Part shown: in pieces, positions 45,508-55,070 of the stretch | Numbering within the stretch: the stretch's first letter is position 1 | Layout of the letters: each line of letters begins with the position of its first letter | Source: Pontibacter sp. SGAir0037 | GTDB lineage: Bacteria > Bacteroidota > Bacteroidia > Cytophagales > Hymenobacteraceae | DNA: 64,000 bases | Assembly: GCF_005491705.1 (NCBI RefSeq) | Contig: NZ_CP028092.1 | Coordinates: 4,154,001-4,218,000 of the forward strand | Direction of reading: 5' to 3' | Notes under the pieces: model-generated | The model's database searches: none | The model's input: the letters and a program-made list of their open reading frames with translations, nothing else | Told to the model about the DNA's origin: nothing | Translations under genes and position numbers: made by a program

Positions 45508-47370
45508 ATGTTTCCAGAATACGATATAATAGTTGTAGGCGCAGGGCATGCGGGTTGTGAAGCCGCTGCCGCTGCTGCCAAAATGGGTTCAAAGGTGCTA
45601 CTGGCAACCATGAACATGAATACTATTGCTCAAATGTCGTGCAACCCAGCAATGGGTGGCGTAGCTAAAGGGCAGATAGTTAGAGAAATTGACGCGCTGG
45701 GTGGAATGAGCGGTATTATCACGGACCAGACTATGATCCAGTTCCGCATGCTCAATAAATCGAAAGGCCCCGCTATGTGGAGCCCTCGTGCCCAAAGCGA
45801 CCGCATGCGATTTGCCGAAGCTTGGCGTTTAACGCTGGAGCAGACAGAAAATGTAGACTTCTGGCAAGAGATGGTAAAAGGCCTTGTAGTAGAAAGCGGC
45901 AAAGTAGTTGGCGTAACAACAAGCCTGGGGATAACTATACGCGCAAAGGCCGTAGTTTTAACGAATGGCACTTTTTTGAATGGTATTATCCACATTGGAG
46001 AAAAACAATTAGGTGGAGGCAGAGCCGCAGAAAAAGCAGCCAAAGGTATAACAGAGCAACTGATAGAACTAGGTTTCGAAGCAGGCAGAATGAAAACAGG
46101 AACACCACCTCGCGTAGATGGCCGTTCACTCGACTATAGCCGCATGGAAGAGCAGTTCGGCGACGAGAACCCTTCTAAGTTTTCTTATACTGAAACAGAG
46201 CCTCTACAAAAACAACGCAGCTGCTTTATCACCTATACAAATTCAGAAGTACACGAGATACTTAAAACTGGCTTTGAAAAATCACCAATGTTCCAGGGGA
46301 GGATTCAAGGCTTAGGCCCACGTTACTGTCCGTCAATTGAAGATAAAATCAACCGTTTTGCAGACCGTGACCGCCACCAGATTTTTGTGGAACCAGAAGG
46401 TTGGAGTACAGTTGAAGTTTATGTAAACGGCTTCTCCAGTTCTCTACCAGAAGATGTACAGTTAAAGGCGCTTCGTAAGATCGTAGGTTTTGAGAATGCG
46501 AAAATGTTCCGCCCGGGTTACGCTATCGAGTATGACTTCTTTCCGCCAACTCAGTTGAACCTGACACTGGAAACAAAGCTGGTAGAGAATCTATATTTTG
46601 CCGGCCAAATAAACGGAACAACAGGCTACGAAGAGGCAGCTTGCCAGGGATTGATGGCAGGCATAAATGCACACAACAAGATAAACGAGAAGGCTCCGTT
46701 CGTGCTGAAAAGATCGGAAGCTTACATAGGGGTACTGATTGACGACCTTGTGAACAAAGGTACAAATGAGCCATACCGTATGTTTACTTCCAGAGCTGAA
46801 CACCGCATTCTGCTTCGCCAGGATAACGCTGATATACGTTTAACCAAACTGGGTTACGAACTCGGATTAGCAGATGAGAATCGCCTGAAAGCTGTGGATA
46901 AGAAGATAACAGAAACAGCCGAAATCATTGCCTATTTAAATAATAAGCCGATTGAACCAGGAGAAATCAACAGTATGCTGGAAAGTGTAGGTTCAGCTCC
47001 AATTGTAGAAAAACAGCGGGCAGGACAGCTGATTAAGCGACCCAATATTGAAATCTCTACCATAGCTGCAGCTGTGCCTTCTATAGCAGAATACCTGAGC
47101 AAGTTTAAAGCAGATAGTGTAGAGCAAGCAGAAATTGCTGTTAAGTACGAAAGCTACATTGAGAAGGAATATATGCTTGCTTCAAAAATGAGTGAACTGG
47201 AGAACTACAGCATCAAAGAAAAAATTGATTATAAGAGCATACCTGCCTTATCAGCTGAAGCAAAAGAAAAGCTACTGAGAATACAGCCGGAAACAATAGG
47301 GCAGGCATCCAGAATCAGTGGTGTTACGCCAGCTGATATTTCAGTGTTAATGGTATACCTTGGAAAATAA
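45508..47370 (+). CDS. mnmG: tRNA uridine-5-carboxymethylaminomethyl synthesis enzyme MnmG (GidA)
   Basis: A 620-residue FAD-dependent enzyme that, with MnmE, modifies U34 of certain tRNAs. It begins [20 protein letters not shown] (FAD-binding Gly motif), contains [23 protein letters not shown] and MKTGTPPRV, and ends with the helical C-terminal domain [17 protein letters not shown]. An in-frame ATG at 45472 would put the start inside the parS palindrome, so 45508 is chosen. The methyltransferase starts directly after its stop. Confidence 0.97.
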   Translation: MFPEYDIIVVGAGHAGCEAAAAAAKMGSKVLLATMNMNTIAQMSCNPAMGGVAKGQIVREIDALGGMSGIITDQTMIQFRMLNKSKGPAMWSPRAQSDRMRFAEAWRLTLEQTENVDFWQEMVKGLVVESGKVVGVTTSLGITIRAKAVVLTNGTFLNGIIHIGEKQLGGGRAAEKAAKGITEQLIELGFEAGRMKTGTPPRVDGRSLDYSRMEEQFGDENPSKFSYTETEPLQKQRSCFITYTNSEVHEILKTGFEKSPMFQGRIQGLGPRYCPSIEDKINRFADRDRHQIFVEPEGWSTVEVYVNGFSSSLPEDVQLKALRKIVGFENAKMFRPGYAIEYDFFPPTQLNLTLETKLVENLYFAGQINGTTGYEEAACQGLMAGINAHNKINEKAPFVLKRSEAYIGVLIDDLVNKGTNEPYRMFTSRAEHRILLRQDNADIRLTKLGYELGLADENRLKAVDKKITETAEIIAYLNNKPIEPGEINSMLESVGSAPIVEKQRAGQLIKRPNIEISTIAAAVPSIAEYLSKFKADSVEQAEIAVKYESYIEKEYMLASKMSELENYSIKEKIDYKSIPALSAEAKEKLLRIQPETIGQASRISGVTPADISVLMVYLGK

Positions 47371-48258
47371 ATGAGCTACGAAAGACTGGAACAATGCCCT
47401 ATCTGTGGCAAAGAAGATTTCAAAAACTTTATTGTAGTAACCGACAACGCTGTATCGAAAGAGAGTTTTGTAATTGTGGAATGTGAGAACTGCACATTCA
47501 AGTTTACCAACCCACGGCCAGACAGTGCAGGTATAGGTAAATATTACGAATCAGAAGAATACATATCGCACAGCAACACAAAGTCAGGCATTATCAACAG
47601 AGCGTACCATGTGGTGCGCTCTATTACTACCAAACAAAAAGTTGAGCTTATCAACAGATATTCTCCCGGAAAAGGAAATATATTAGACTATGGCTGCGGC
47701 ACCGGAGTGTTTCTTAGCGCCTGCAAAAACGATGGTTGGGAAATAAGAGGAGTAGAGCCTAATGCAAAAGCAAGAGAAATAGCTTCTAAAGAAACATCTG
47801 AAATTATAGCTTCTGAAATATCTGAGATAGAAGGAGAGAAGTTTGATGTTATTACCCTATGGCATGTGCTGGAGCATATCCATACTTTAAATGAAACCAT
47901 GGCAGAGCTTATTTCGCTGCTGCAGGAAGATGGTACCTTGATTATTGCTGTACCCAATGCCGACTCACACGATGCACAGCAGTATAAAGAAAACTGGGCT
48001 GCTTATGATGTGCCACGCCATTTATACCATTTCACTCAGCCTACCATGAAGCGCTTGCTAAAGAAACACAAAATGAAGCTGGAAGAAGTGCTGCCAATGA
48101 AATTTGATGCCTACTATGTAAGCATGCTGAGTGAAAAACATAAAGAAGGCAAAACCAAAATGATTAACAGCGTAGTGAACGGATACAAATCGAATAGCTA
48201 TGCAGAGAAAAATGGAAACGATTATTCCAGCCTTATTTTTGTAGCAAAGAGAAAATAA
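47371..48258 (+). CDS. Class I SAM-dependent methyltransferase with N-terminal Cys-type zinc finger
   Basis: A 295-residue protein. Residues 8-43 have two Cys pairs (QCPICGKED and ECENCTFKF) that could bind Zn; the SAM-motif I ILDYGCGTGVFLSACK follows near 105-120, then EPNAKAREIA and the motif DVITLWHVLEHIHTLNE. This is the Methyltransf_23-type layout. The substrate is unknown; homologues are often in polysaccharide or lipid pathways, which is inference. It begins at the base after the mnmG stop, so it is co-transcribed. Confidence 0.85.
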   Translation: MSYERLEQCPICGKEDFKNFIVVTDNAVSKESFVIVECENCTFKFTNPRPDSAGIGKYYESEEYISHSNTKSGIINRAYHVVRSITTKQKVELINRYSPGKGNILDYGCGTGVFLSACKNDGWEIRGVEPNAKAREIASKETSEIIASEISEIEGEKFDVITLWHVLEHIHTLNETMAELISLLQEDGTLIIAVPNADSHDAQQYKENWAAYDVPRHLYHFTQPTMKRLLKKHKMKLEEVLPMKFDAYYVSMLSEKHKEGKTKMINSVVNGYKSNSYAEKNGNDYSSLIFVAKRK

Positions 48259-48335
48259 AAGTACAATTTAGCTGTTAATAACATGAACCCAGGCAAGCGA
48301 AAGTTTGCCTATTTTTCTTTTAAACGATACTTTAC

Positions 48336-49955
48336 ATGAAGTTTATTAACATCCTCGCAACTGCAGTTACTTTGTTTACTGTAGTTTCTTGTGCAAGTGT
48401 AAGTGCTCCTGAAGGCGGTCCTAAAGATGAAACACCTCCAACTTTGGTCAGCAGTAATCCAACGCATCAGTCGTTAAATGTAAGCACCAATATCATCAGC
48501 CTTGAGTTTGATGAGGAGGTACAACCTAATAACCTGACTAAAGAACTACTGATCACGCCAAACATCAGCACCAGGTATAACGTGGTATCCAAGAGGAACA
48601 GGTTAGACCTGGTATTCGAAAAGCCTCTGGAAGACAGCACGACCTATACATTTAACTTCAGAAAGGGAATAGTAGATATAACTGAAAAAAACCAGGCAGA
48701 AGGACTACTGCTGATTTTTAGTACAGGCAATTTTATCGACTCCAGCCGGGTAAGTGGCAATGTAGTGGACCTGATGCGGCAAACGCCGGAAAAAGAAGCA
48801 GTGGTAGCTTTGTTTCCTACATCAGATACGCTTACCATCCGAAAGAACAGGCCTTACTACCAGGCAACAACTGATGAGGAAGGTAACTTTGCTTTTGAGA
48901 ATGTAAAAGAGGGCGAATATAGAATTTACGCCCTTATGGATAAGAACAATAACTCTTTTTACGACAACGAAAGCGAGAAGATTGCTTACCTGAACAAGCC
49001 GATTATGGTTACTCCACAGGAACAAAACGTAAAACTTCAAACAGTTCGTATAGATACCAAAAGGCCAATCCTGAGTAAGCGTGACAGATATACAGATCGG
49101 TTCATCGCTAATTATAACGAGGGTATCAGCAGGTTTACTGCCAGAGCAGAAACAGGACAGGATACTCTTATACACAAAGTTCAGGAAGATGGAAGAGCTA
49201 TAGAAATTTACGGCAGCAGAACATTTACAGGTGGCAGAGCTATTTTAACAGCCATAGATTCTGCTGGAAATACAGCACAGGATACTATACAGATCTTATT
49301 CGAAGGCAAAAGAGCACAGAAAATAAGAGGCGCAAGATTAAAACCACGCACCCTTACCAGTAGCACCAACTACAGAACAGGCCAGCCTGTAACATTAGAA
49401 TTAGAAACTCCTGTGAATATTAGCGCAGGTGCACCCATCCGATTACTGGCAGATTCAGTAGAGATAAAAGCTTATCAATATCCAGAGGAAATAACAGTAG
49501 ACCAAACCACAACAGAACTAACAGTGGTATTGCCTGCAGTAAATGTAAACAGAGGTACAAACTTTGCTTTTACATTAGATAGCACAGCTATTGTTCCAGT
49601 ACAAGGGAATAGATTAAGTTTTCAGAACGTTCCTGTTACCATAGCAGAAGCAAAAGGAACTGGCAGTATCAGAGGAACAATTGAGACACTTTATACTTCA
49701 TATTTTCTGCAGCTATTAAACGACAAGTTTCAGGTAGTACAGCAACTGCGAACACCGGCAAATAAGCGTTTTGAATTCAGAAACCTGGAACCAGGCACCT
49801 ACACAATTCGGGTCTTGATTGATGAAAATAACGACGGCAAATGGAATGAACCAGATCCTGATCTGGTACGAGAACCAGAAAAAGTGCATCTACATCCTAA
49901 GACATTTGATGTAAGGGCCAACTGGGATATGGCAGATGAAAAAATAGAATTCTAA
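48336..49955 (+). CDS. Lipoprotein with Ig-like (Big_5) domains
   Basis: A 539-residue lipoprotein (lipobox VVSCASV, Cys19; signal at 1-18). Near the start is the Ig-like opening ETPPTLVSSNPTHQSLNVST, followed by SLEFDEEVQPNNLTKEL (Big_5/SbsA-like), and later beta-rich segments such as VKEGEYRIYALMDKNNN and FRNLEPGTYTIRVLIDENND, which read like carboxypeptidase regulatory/CarboxypepD-type modules. It is likely an outer-membrane anchored structural or binding protein. It ends directly before the putative origin, with a terminator. Confidence 0.82.
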   Translation: MKFINILATAVTLFTVVSCASVSAPEGGPKDETPPTLVSSNPTHQSLNVSTNIISLEFDEEVQPNNLTKELLITPNISTRYNVVSKRNRLDLVFEKPLEDSTTYTFNFRKGIVDITEKNQAEGLLLIFSTGNFIDSSRVSGNVVDLMRQTPEKEAVVALFPTSDTLTIRKNRPYYQATTDEEGNFAFENVKEGEYRIYALMDKNNNSFYDNESEKIAYLNKPIMVTPQEQNVKLQTVRIDTKRPILSKRDRYTDRFIANYNEGISRFTARAETGQDTLIHKVQEDGRAIEIYGSRTFTGGRAILTAIDSAGNTAQDTIQILFEGKRAQKIRGARLKPRTLTSSTNYRTGQPVTLELETPVNISAGAPIRLLADSVEIKAYQYPEEITVDQTTTELTVVLPAVNVNRGTNFAFTLDSTAIVPVQGNRLSFQNVPVTIAEAKGTGSIRGTIETLYTSYFLQLLNDKFQVVQQLRTPANKRFEFRNLEPGTYTIRVLIDENNDGKWNEPDPDLVREPEKVHLHPKTFDVRANWDMADEKIEF

Positions 49956-49961
49956 GATCAG

Positions 49962-49993
49962 AAAAGGGAGCTAATTATAGCTCCCTTTTTTAT
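49962..49993 (+). terminator. Terminator after the Ig-like lipoprotein gene
   Basis: AAAAGGGAGCT pairs with AGCTCCCTTTT around AATTAT, followed by a T-run. It isolates the origin region from the upstream operon. Confidence 0.88.
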
Positions 49994-50524
49994 TAAGCAT
50001 GTCTGAAGAAAATCGTGGAAAAAAACATTTTAAAAGGCATTGCAATAGCATATGCCAATAAAACTGCTAAGCTACCAACAGCTAGAATCAGCTATTATCC
50101 ACTGCAACATGAATCAAAATAGAATCGCATTTAGCGGCACAAGCAATACAGGCACATCCTAAAGCTCGGGTTTTGTACTTCAAAGATTAACTAAAGCAAC
50201 AGGCACAGAACTATAAGCAAAGAAAACACGGAATAACTGAAAGCAACTTAAGTTAGCCAACGCTGCAAACTGCGGCAACATTAAAGAAATTGAAGAGTTG
50301 TGAGCATAAACCTACGAAAGCAATATGAGCAATCTAAACATGTAAGGCAGTGTACAATCTTATAAAGCAGAAGTGGAAAAGAAGTATATAGAACTGTAGA
50401 TAGCAGGAGAGGTAAAGCACAACACAAGGCTACAAGGCAACTGCAGCAGCTAAGCAGACTTTAAAACTTTATCGACACTCATTAAAAATCCTCAAAGAAT
50501 CCACAGGCAATTTCCAGAGAAAAA

Positions 50525-50559
50525 ACGTTAACGGTTTTGCCTTGCCAACACGTTAACGT
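50525..50559. repeat. Paired ACGTTAACG palindromes
   Basis: ACGTTAACG (50525-50533) and ACGTTAACGT (50550-50559) lie 16 bp apart inside the putative origin; each carries the 8-bp palindrome CGTTAACG. The spacing would place both sites roughly on one face of the helix. They could be protein-binding sites, function unknown. Confidence 0.5.
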
Positions 50560-51273
50560 CTCTTCTTTAATTTTGGCTCAGTTGCAGAACATTATCCTAA
50601 ACAGGTATCGCTTTAGAAGCAACATCTCAACTTTTGAAATGCTGAAAACATGTTTGTTTCCAAAGTTTGACACAGTATGTAACAGGATTAAAAACGAAAA
50701 TGAAAATCTGGCACAAACTGAAAATGCAGTTTCATGAATCACCGTTACATTGCCTCACACATAAAGCTGGGAACATATTGGAGTCTGACAGCTTGATCAA
50801 AGAGCATCATACGTTAGGATGTATGGCAACTTAGTAAAAACCGGAAAGGAATTTTATTAGAAGCACTGCTAACAAAATAGTTAAGCTAAGCTTAGGCCAG
50901 ATGCTCAGGCGCGATACTTTAATAAATAGCTAATATTTAAATCTTCTTCCCCATAGCTATAAAATCAAAACAATAAACTCATAATTTCCGCATCTGCAAT
51001 TTTTGAAGCTCTATAGTCATACCTCCTGGCAAAATAAGTGCTATCAAATCCCACTACTAAACAAAGACAAAGTTCCACAACATTTCTTAACCTAAACCTG
51101 ATCACACAAAATCATCACGGCACAACGAAACTTCCAGTGGTATAGCCTTTATGTACATAATTAGGTAAAGCAGCTACAGTTGCCCAGAAAGCTAAACTGT
51201 GAAACAGCTTTTGGCAACAAACCACTGTAAATGCTGAATTTATGTATTCAGAGTAGATATAAACGCACCTGAA

Positions 51274-51764
51274 GTGGAAAAACAAGAGAGAAAATTGAAA
51301 ATCAAAATTAGCGGTTAATAATCCACAGAAAAGGTGGGTACAACTGTGGATAAAAGTTAACAAAGTCTGAAAACTAAAAACCATCAGAAGTCAAAGCTGG
51401 GAGAATAAGCCGTGAAACGTGATAAAAGTGGAAACAGGTGCACAAATATGATCAATAAAAGGCACTTTCCACGCAAAAGTGAAAATGTGTAAAAAGAAAT
51501 ACACAGAAAACCGTGGAACGTGGAAAAACAGGATAAAAGGCTGAAAAATAAATTGATGATGCAAAAGTGAGTGTGAACAGTTAGGTGTAAAACCGTGGAA
51601 CCATAAACATGACTGAGAATAACTCCGTCAGCAGCAGCAGTTATCAACTTATAAACACCCTAAATAACAAAAGAAGATTTATTTAAAAATCAACCTTTTA
51701 AAAATTATTAGAAGTTAAGAAGTGTGGAAATCTGGAAAAGAGAGGACATCAGAATGCGTGGAAG
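51274..51764. repeat. Cluster of strand-biased GTGGAA motifs
   Basis: GTGGAA occurs at 51274, 51428, 51513, 51520, 51595, 51724 and 51758 on the plus strand, and once as TTTCCAC at 51466. They resemble DnaA-box cores (TGTGGA) but the fourth base onward differs. Two further copies lie at 50015 and 50373, and TTCCAC at 51073. Confidence 0.6.
51319..51353. other. DnaA box pair
   Basis: TAATCCACA (51319-51327, one mismatch to TTATCCACA) and TGTGGATAA (51345-51353, perfect on the opposite strand) face each other, 17 bp apart. Confidence 0.7.
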
Positions 51765-51829
51765 GGAAAAGGCTTAAAAAGAAAAACCGTATATTTAAAA
51801 CAGAAAGAGAAAAAACATTAAAATAAAAC

Positions 51830-53908
51830 ATGATACTACTGCTCGATTTGAAGTTGCCATTCGAAGATCCGGTATTAATATTTACGCTTGTGCTGCTCAT
51901 CATACTAATAGCGCCAATGGTGTTTAATAAGCTAAAAATACCAGGTATCATAGGCTTGATATTAGCAGGAGTTTTAGTAGGCCCCAATGGAATCAATTTA
52001 CTTCTTAGAGATGCCAGTATACAGCTATTCGGAACAGTAGGAATTTTATATATCATGTTCATGGCTGGATTAGAAATGGACATGATAGGATTTAAAAAGA
52101 CAAAGACCAGAAGTATAGTGTATGGTGCGTTAACGTTTCTAATACCTATAATAACAGGTACAGTCACCTTTATGTATGGCTTTGGCTATGGCATAAACTC
52201 AGCTGTACTTCTGGCAAGCATGTTTGCATCGCATACGCTGTTGGCTTATCCGATAATCAGCAGATTAGGATTAACTAAAAATGAAGCTATAACAGTAACA
52301 ATCGGAGGTACTATTATAACAGATACAGCTGTACTGCTAGTACTGGCTATAGTGGCTGGATCGGCTCAGGGAAATATCTCGTTGTTCTATTGGGTACAAT
52401 TAGCAGTTTCATTAGCGGCGTTTATGGGAGTTGTTCTGTTTGTTTTTCCCAGAATTGCCAGATGGTTTTTCAAGCAGATAGAGAGTGAAAAAGGCGCCCA
52501 ATATATTTTTGTGCTGACCTTAGTATTTGCAGCTTCATTCTTGGCTGAATTAGCGGGAGTAGAAGCAATATTAGGTGCCTTTCTGGCAGGTTTAGCCTTA
52601 AACCAATTAATACCACATACATCAGCTCTCATGAATAGAATTGAGTTTGTAGGTAACAACATATTTATACCTTTCTTTTTAATAAGTGTAGGCATGCTGG
52701 TTGACTTTAGTGTGCTCTTTCAAGGCGTGGATATTGTAATCATGACAGTGGTCGTCATCATACTGGCCTTGGCAACAAAGTGGCTGGCGGCATTTATAAC
52801 ACAAAAGATGTATGGCTATAGTTTAGTGCAGCGCAATCTGATATTCGGATTAAGTACAGCCAGGGCAGCAGCTACATTGGCGGTAATTCTGGTAGGATTC
52901 GATTTGGGTTTAATTGGGGAGAGCGCCTTAAATATGACAGTTGTACTGATACTGGTTACATGCCTGATCAGCTCCTTTGTTACTGAGAAAGCCGGTAAAG
53001 CATTAGCAATAGTAGAGAGCCGAAAGAAGCCTGATCTCAGTGAAAAGCCGGATAGGATACTGGTGCCGATTGCCAATCCTAAGACCATAGAAAATCTGGT
53101 GGATTTATCTATTATGCTAAAGAACCCCGACTACCACGAGCCAATTTATCCTTTAGCCGTGGTAATAGATAACGAGCATGCCAATGAAGAAATATATAGG
53201 AAAAACAAAATGCTGCAGGAAGCAATCAAACATGCCTCAGCAACAGATAGCGATGTACAGTTAGTATCGAAAATTGATGTAAACATAGCAAGCGGTATTT
53301 TAAGAGCTATAAAAGAGCTGATGATTACTGAAGTTGTAATTGGCTGGAATGCAAAGATTACAACAAGGGACAGAATATTTGGAACAGTACTGGACAGTTT
53401 GCTGGAAAGTACAGAACAAATGATTCTGGTTTGTAAAATTGCTCAGCCACTGAATACAACAGAAAGAATTGTAGTCATTGTACCTCTGAATGCGGACCTG
53501 GAGAGAGGTTATCTCAGGTGGCTCCGAGCTGTTCGCTTACTTTCTGTTCAGTTAGGGGCCAAAATTGTTTTCAGGGGAAGAAGAAGAACGCTGAACAAAA
53601 TCAAATCAACCCTTAAGGGTACAAAGCCAGCTGTGTCGGCAGAGTTTATACCACTCATGAATTTAGAAGAATTTGAAAACATGAAATCGGAGGTAAGAAA
53701 AGATGATATGGTTGTAGTTGTATCAGCCAGAAAAGGCACAGTTTCCTACGACCACGACCTGGATATAATACCCAGGCTGCTGTCTAAAAATTACAAGGAA
53801 AACAGTTTCATCATTATCTATCCGGAGCAGCACCCCGTACAATACCAGGACAACCAGTTAAGTACAGCAGACTACACCCATGAAAGCGGAACAAGGGAAA
53901 ACCTTTAA
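51830..53908 (+). CDS. CPA2-type cation:proton antiporter with C-terminal Usp-like domain
   Basis: A 692-residue protein. About 12 membrane helices up to residue 400 contain the antiporter motifs KIPGIIGLILAGVLVGPNG and FGTVGILYIMFMAGLEMDM and the ion-binding SHTLLAYPIISRLGLTKNEAI. The C-terminal 280 residues form a soluble domain with RILVPIANPKTIENLVDLS and EVVIGWNAKITTRDRIFGTVLD, like universal-stress-protein folds that gate the channel by nucleotide binding. The closest relatives in the window is the paralogue at 58.1 kb. It is the first gene right of the putative origin; the next gene overlaps its 3' end by 29 bp. Confidence 0.9.
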   Translation: MILLLDLKLPFEDPVLIFTLVLLIILIAPMVFNKLKIPGIIGLILAGVLVGPNGINLLLRDASIQLFGTVGILYIMFMAGLEMDMIGFKKTKTRSIVYGALTFLIPIITGTVTFMYGFGYGINSAVLLASMFASHTLLAYPIISRLGLTKNEAITVTIGGTIITDTAVLLVLAIVAGSAQGNISLFYWVQLAVSLAAFMGVVLFVFPRIARWFFKQIESEKGAQYIFVLTLVFAASFLAELAGVEAILGAFLAGLALNQLIPHTSALMNRIEFVGNNIFIPFFLISVGMLVDFSVLFQGVDIVIMTVVVIILALATKWLAAFITQKMYGYSLVQRNLIFGLSTARAAATLAVILVGFDLGLIGESALNMTVVLILVTCLISSFVTEKAGKALAIVESRKKPDLSEKPDRILVPIANPKTIENLVDLSIMLKNPDYHEPIYPLAVVIDNEHANEEIYRKNKMLQEAIKHASATDSDVQLVSKIDVNIASGILRAIKELMITEVVIGWNAKITTRDRIFGTVLDSLLESTEQMILVCKIAQPLNTTERIVVIVPLNADLERGYLRWLRAVRLLSVQLGAKIVFRGRRRTLNKIKSTLKGTKPAVSAEFIPLMNLEEFENMKSEVRKDDMVVVVSARKGTVSYDHDLDIIPRLLSKNYKENSFIIIYPEQHPVQYQDNQLSTADYTHESGTRENL

Positions 53909-54416
53909 CTATGAGCTTAACTTTGCAGAAGTAGACTTTCGGAAAGAACCGGGTTTATACCGCGTAGGAAAGGGCGAACAGGGGGTGTTGCTGGTAGAGC
54001 CTTATAAATCGGAGATACTGCCGTACTGGCGCTTTAAAACGCCTGAGATCGCAACGGAATCATCGGAGAAGATATACCAACTGTTCCTGCAGTACCTGGA
54101 GCAGCAGGATTTTGTAGGAGCCGACATGGCCCGTAAATTCCTGCAGATGGGCTACACCAGATCGAGGCGGTACGCCAATCACAAATCAGGGCGGAAGTAT
54201 AAGCAGAACCCTCAGCAGGAAGAAACCTGGCAGGAGGAGAAGGAGGCGCGGCAAAAGTATCTGTTACCCAATGAGCCCGACCCAGTTAAAGCCAGATCAG
54301 CCGAAATTTTTAAAGAAAAGTGGCAGCAGGCAAAGGAAAACAAAGAGTACCGCCAGATGATGGCAGATTTTAAGAAAAAGTACGGTACAGACACGCCAAA
54401 ATCAAAGAAAACATAA
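53880..54416 (+). CDS. DUF4385 domain protein
   Basis: A 178-residue soluble protein. It contains NFAEVDFRKEPGLYRVGKGEQ, LLVEPYKSEILPYWRFKTP and GADMARKFLQMGYTRSRRYAN, the segments I recall for DUF4385. The C-terminus is charged and Lys/Glu-rich. No enzymatic motif is visible; function unknown. It overlaps the antiporter 3' end by 29 bp and is likely co-translated with it. Confidence 0.82.
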   Translation: MKAEQGKTFNYELNFAEVDFRKEPGLYRVGKGEQGVLLVEPYKSEILPYWRFKTPEIATESSEKIYQLFLQYLEQQDFVGADMARKFLQMGYTRSRRYANHKSGRKYKQNPQQEETWQEEKEARQKYLLPNEPDPVKARSAEIFKEKWQQAKENKEYRQMMADFKKKYGTDTPKSKKT

Positions 54417-54448
54417 TGCTACCTTTCACACGTATGCAGTAATTCACA

Positions 54449-54456
54449 TATCTTTG
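54449..54456 (+). promoter_or_regulatory. Bacteroidota-type -7 element before the acidic protein gene
   Basis: TATCTTTG, followed by C, lies 25 bp before the ATG at 54482. No ideal -33 TTTG is seen. Confidence 0.4.
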
Positions 54457-54481
54457 CATTCAAGTAAACCTACACAAAGAA

Positions 54482-54940
54482 ATGATCAACAAAGACATCA
54501 GGTTAGGAAAAGGACTTGGTAAGATCAAGTTCGGCTTAACAATGGAAGAAGTAGAAGAACTGTTGGGCGAACCAGAAGAAGTGGAAGAATCAGACGAAGA
54601 AGATGAGTTTGAACACCAGGCCTGGAACTACTGGGAAGATGGCTATTCGCTGTACTTCGATAAAGAGGATGATTACAAGCTGAGCTGCATAGAAACAGCC
54701 AACCGCGAAGTGCAACTATGGGGAGAGCGTATCTTCGAAATGAGCCAGGAGCAGATTAAACAACTCTTCGCAGATAATGATATCACCAATCCGGAAGAAG
54801 AGGAAATGGAAACAGGCGAGACACGTATCTCTTATGAGAAAGAAATGATAGATATGTATTTCGATGAAGACCAGCTGATAGCTGTGAATTTTGGTGTTTT
54901 CATAAACGATAACCTGGAAGTGGTTTGGCCTGAGAAATAA
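54482..54940 (+). CDS. Very acidic conserved protein, unknown function
   Basis: A 152-residue soluble protein with many Glu/Asp residues (EEVEESDEEDEFEHQ near 33-47). The first 35 residues (GLGKIKFGLTMEEVEELLGEP) have the pattern of a small alpha/beta fold found in BamE-like and SMI-type proteins, in which a helix follows a short strand. No catalytic motif is apparent. It has its own promoter-like box and terminator. Confidence 0.72.
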   Translation: MINKDIRLGKGLGKIKFGLTMEEVEELLGEPEEVEESDEEDEFEHQAWNYWEDGYSLYFDKEDDYKLSCIETANREVQLWGERIFEMSQEQIKQLFADNDITNPEEEEMETGETRISYEKEMIDMYFDEDQLIAVNFGVFINDNLEVVWPEK

Positions 54941-54956
54941 ATAGCAGAATACTATA

Positions 54957-54995
54957 AAAGAAGCCCTGATCAGCAGCTACTGGTCAGGGCTTTTT
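54957..54995 (+). terminator. Terminator after the acidic protein gene
   Basis: AAGCCCTGATCAG pairs with CTGGTCAGGGCTT with one G-T pair, followed by T-run. Confidence 0.85.
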
Positions 54996-55022
54996 GTTGT
55001 TTAACAGGATGCCAAAAGGCCA

Positions 55023-55053
55023 TAAAAAAGCTTGGCATTTGCCAGGCTTTTTT
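55023..55053. terminator. Terminator for the minus-strand PiT-like gene
   Basis: TAAAAAAGCTTGGCA and TGCCAGGCTTTTTTA pair with one mismatch, with T-runs on both strands, so it can serve the minus-strand gene ending at 55071. Confidence 0.75.
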
Positions 55054-55070
55054 ATACTGGGGCAGGAGGT

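Larger units (their letters stand above)
49994..51829. other. Gene-free region, putative replication origin (oriC)
   Basis: About 1.85 kb with no convincing gene: the only longer open frames are on the minus strand (51115-51384 and 51384-51647), have Phe/Leu/Cys-rich translations and no motif. It holds a perfect DnaA box (TGTGGATAA, 51345-51353), near-boxes TAATCCACA (51319-51327), TTATCCACT (50095-50103) and TTATCAACT (51641-51649), a cluster of GTGGAA motifs (51274-51764), paired ACGTTAACG palindromes, A+T-rich stretches (51661-51720 and about 50920-50945) and a plus-strand C-to-G bias switch near 51.2 kb. Together with nearby parS and mnmG this fits an oriC. No dnaA gene is adjacent, which is not unusual in this phylum. 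Confidence 0.7.

Noticed and set aside
51115..51647. Two adjacent minus-strand open frames (about 89 and 87 residues) in the putative origin
   Set aside because: The translations are Phe/Leu/Cys/His-rich with no motif, typical of chance frames opposite purine-rich DNA, and the region has origin-like elements.
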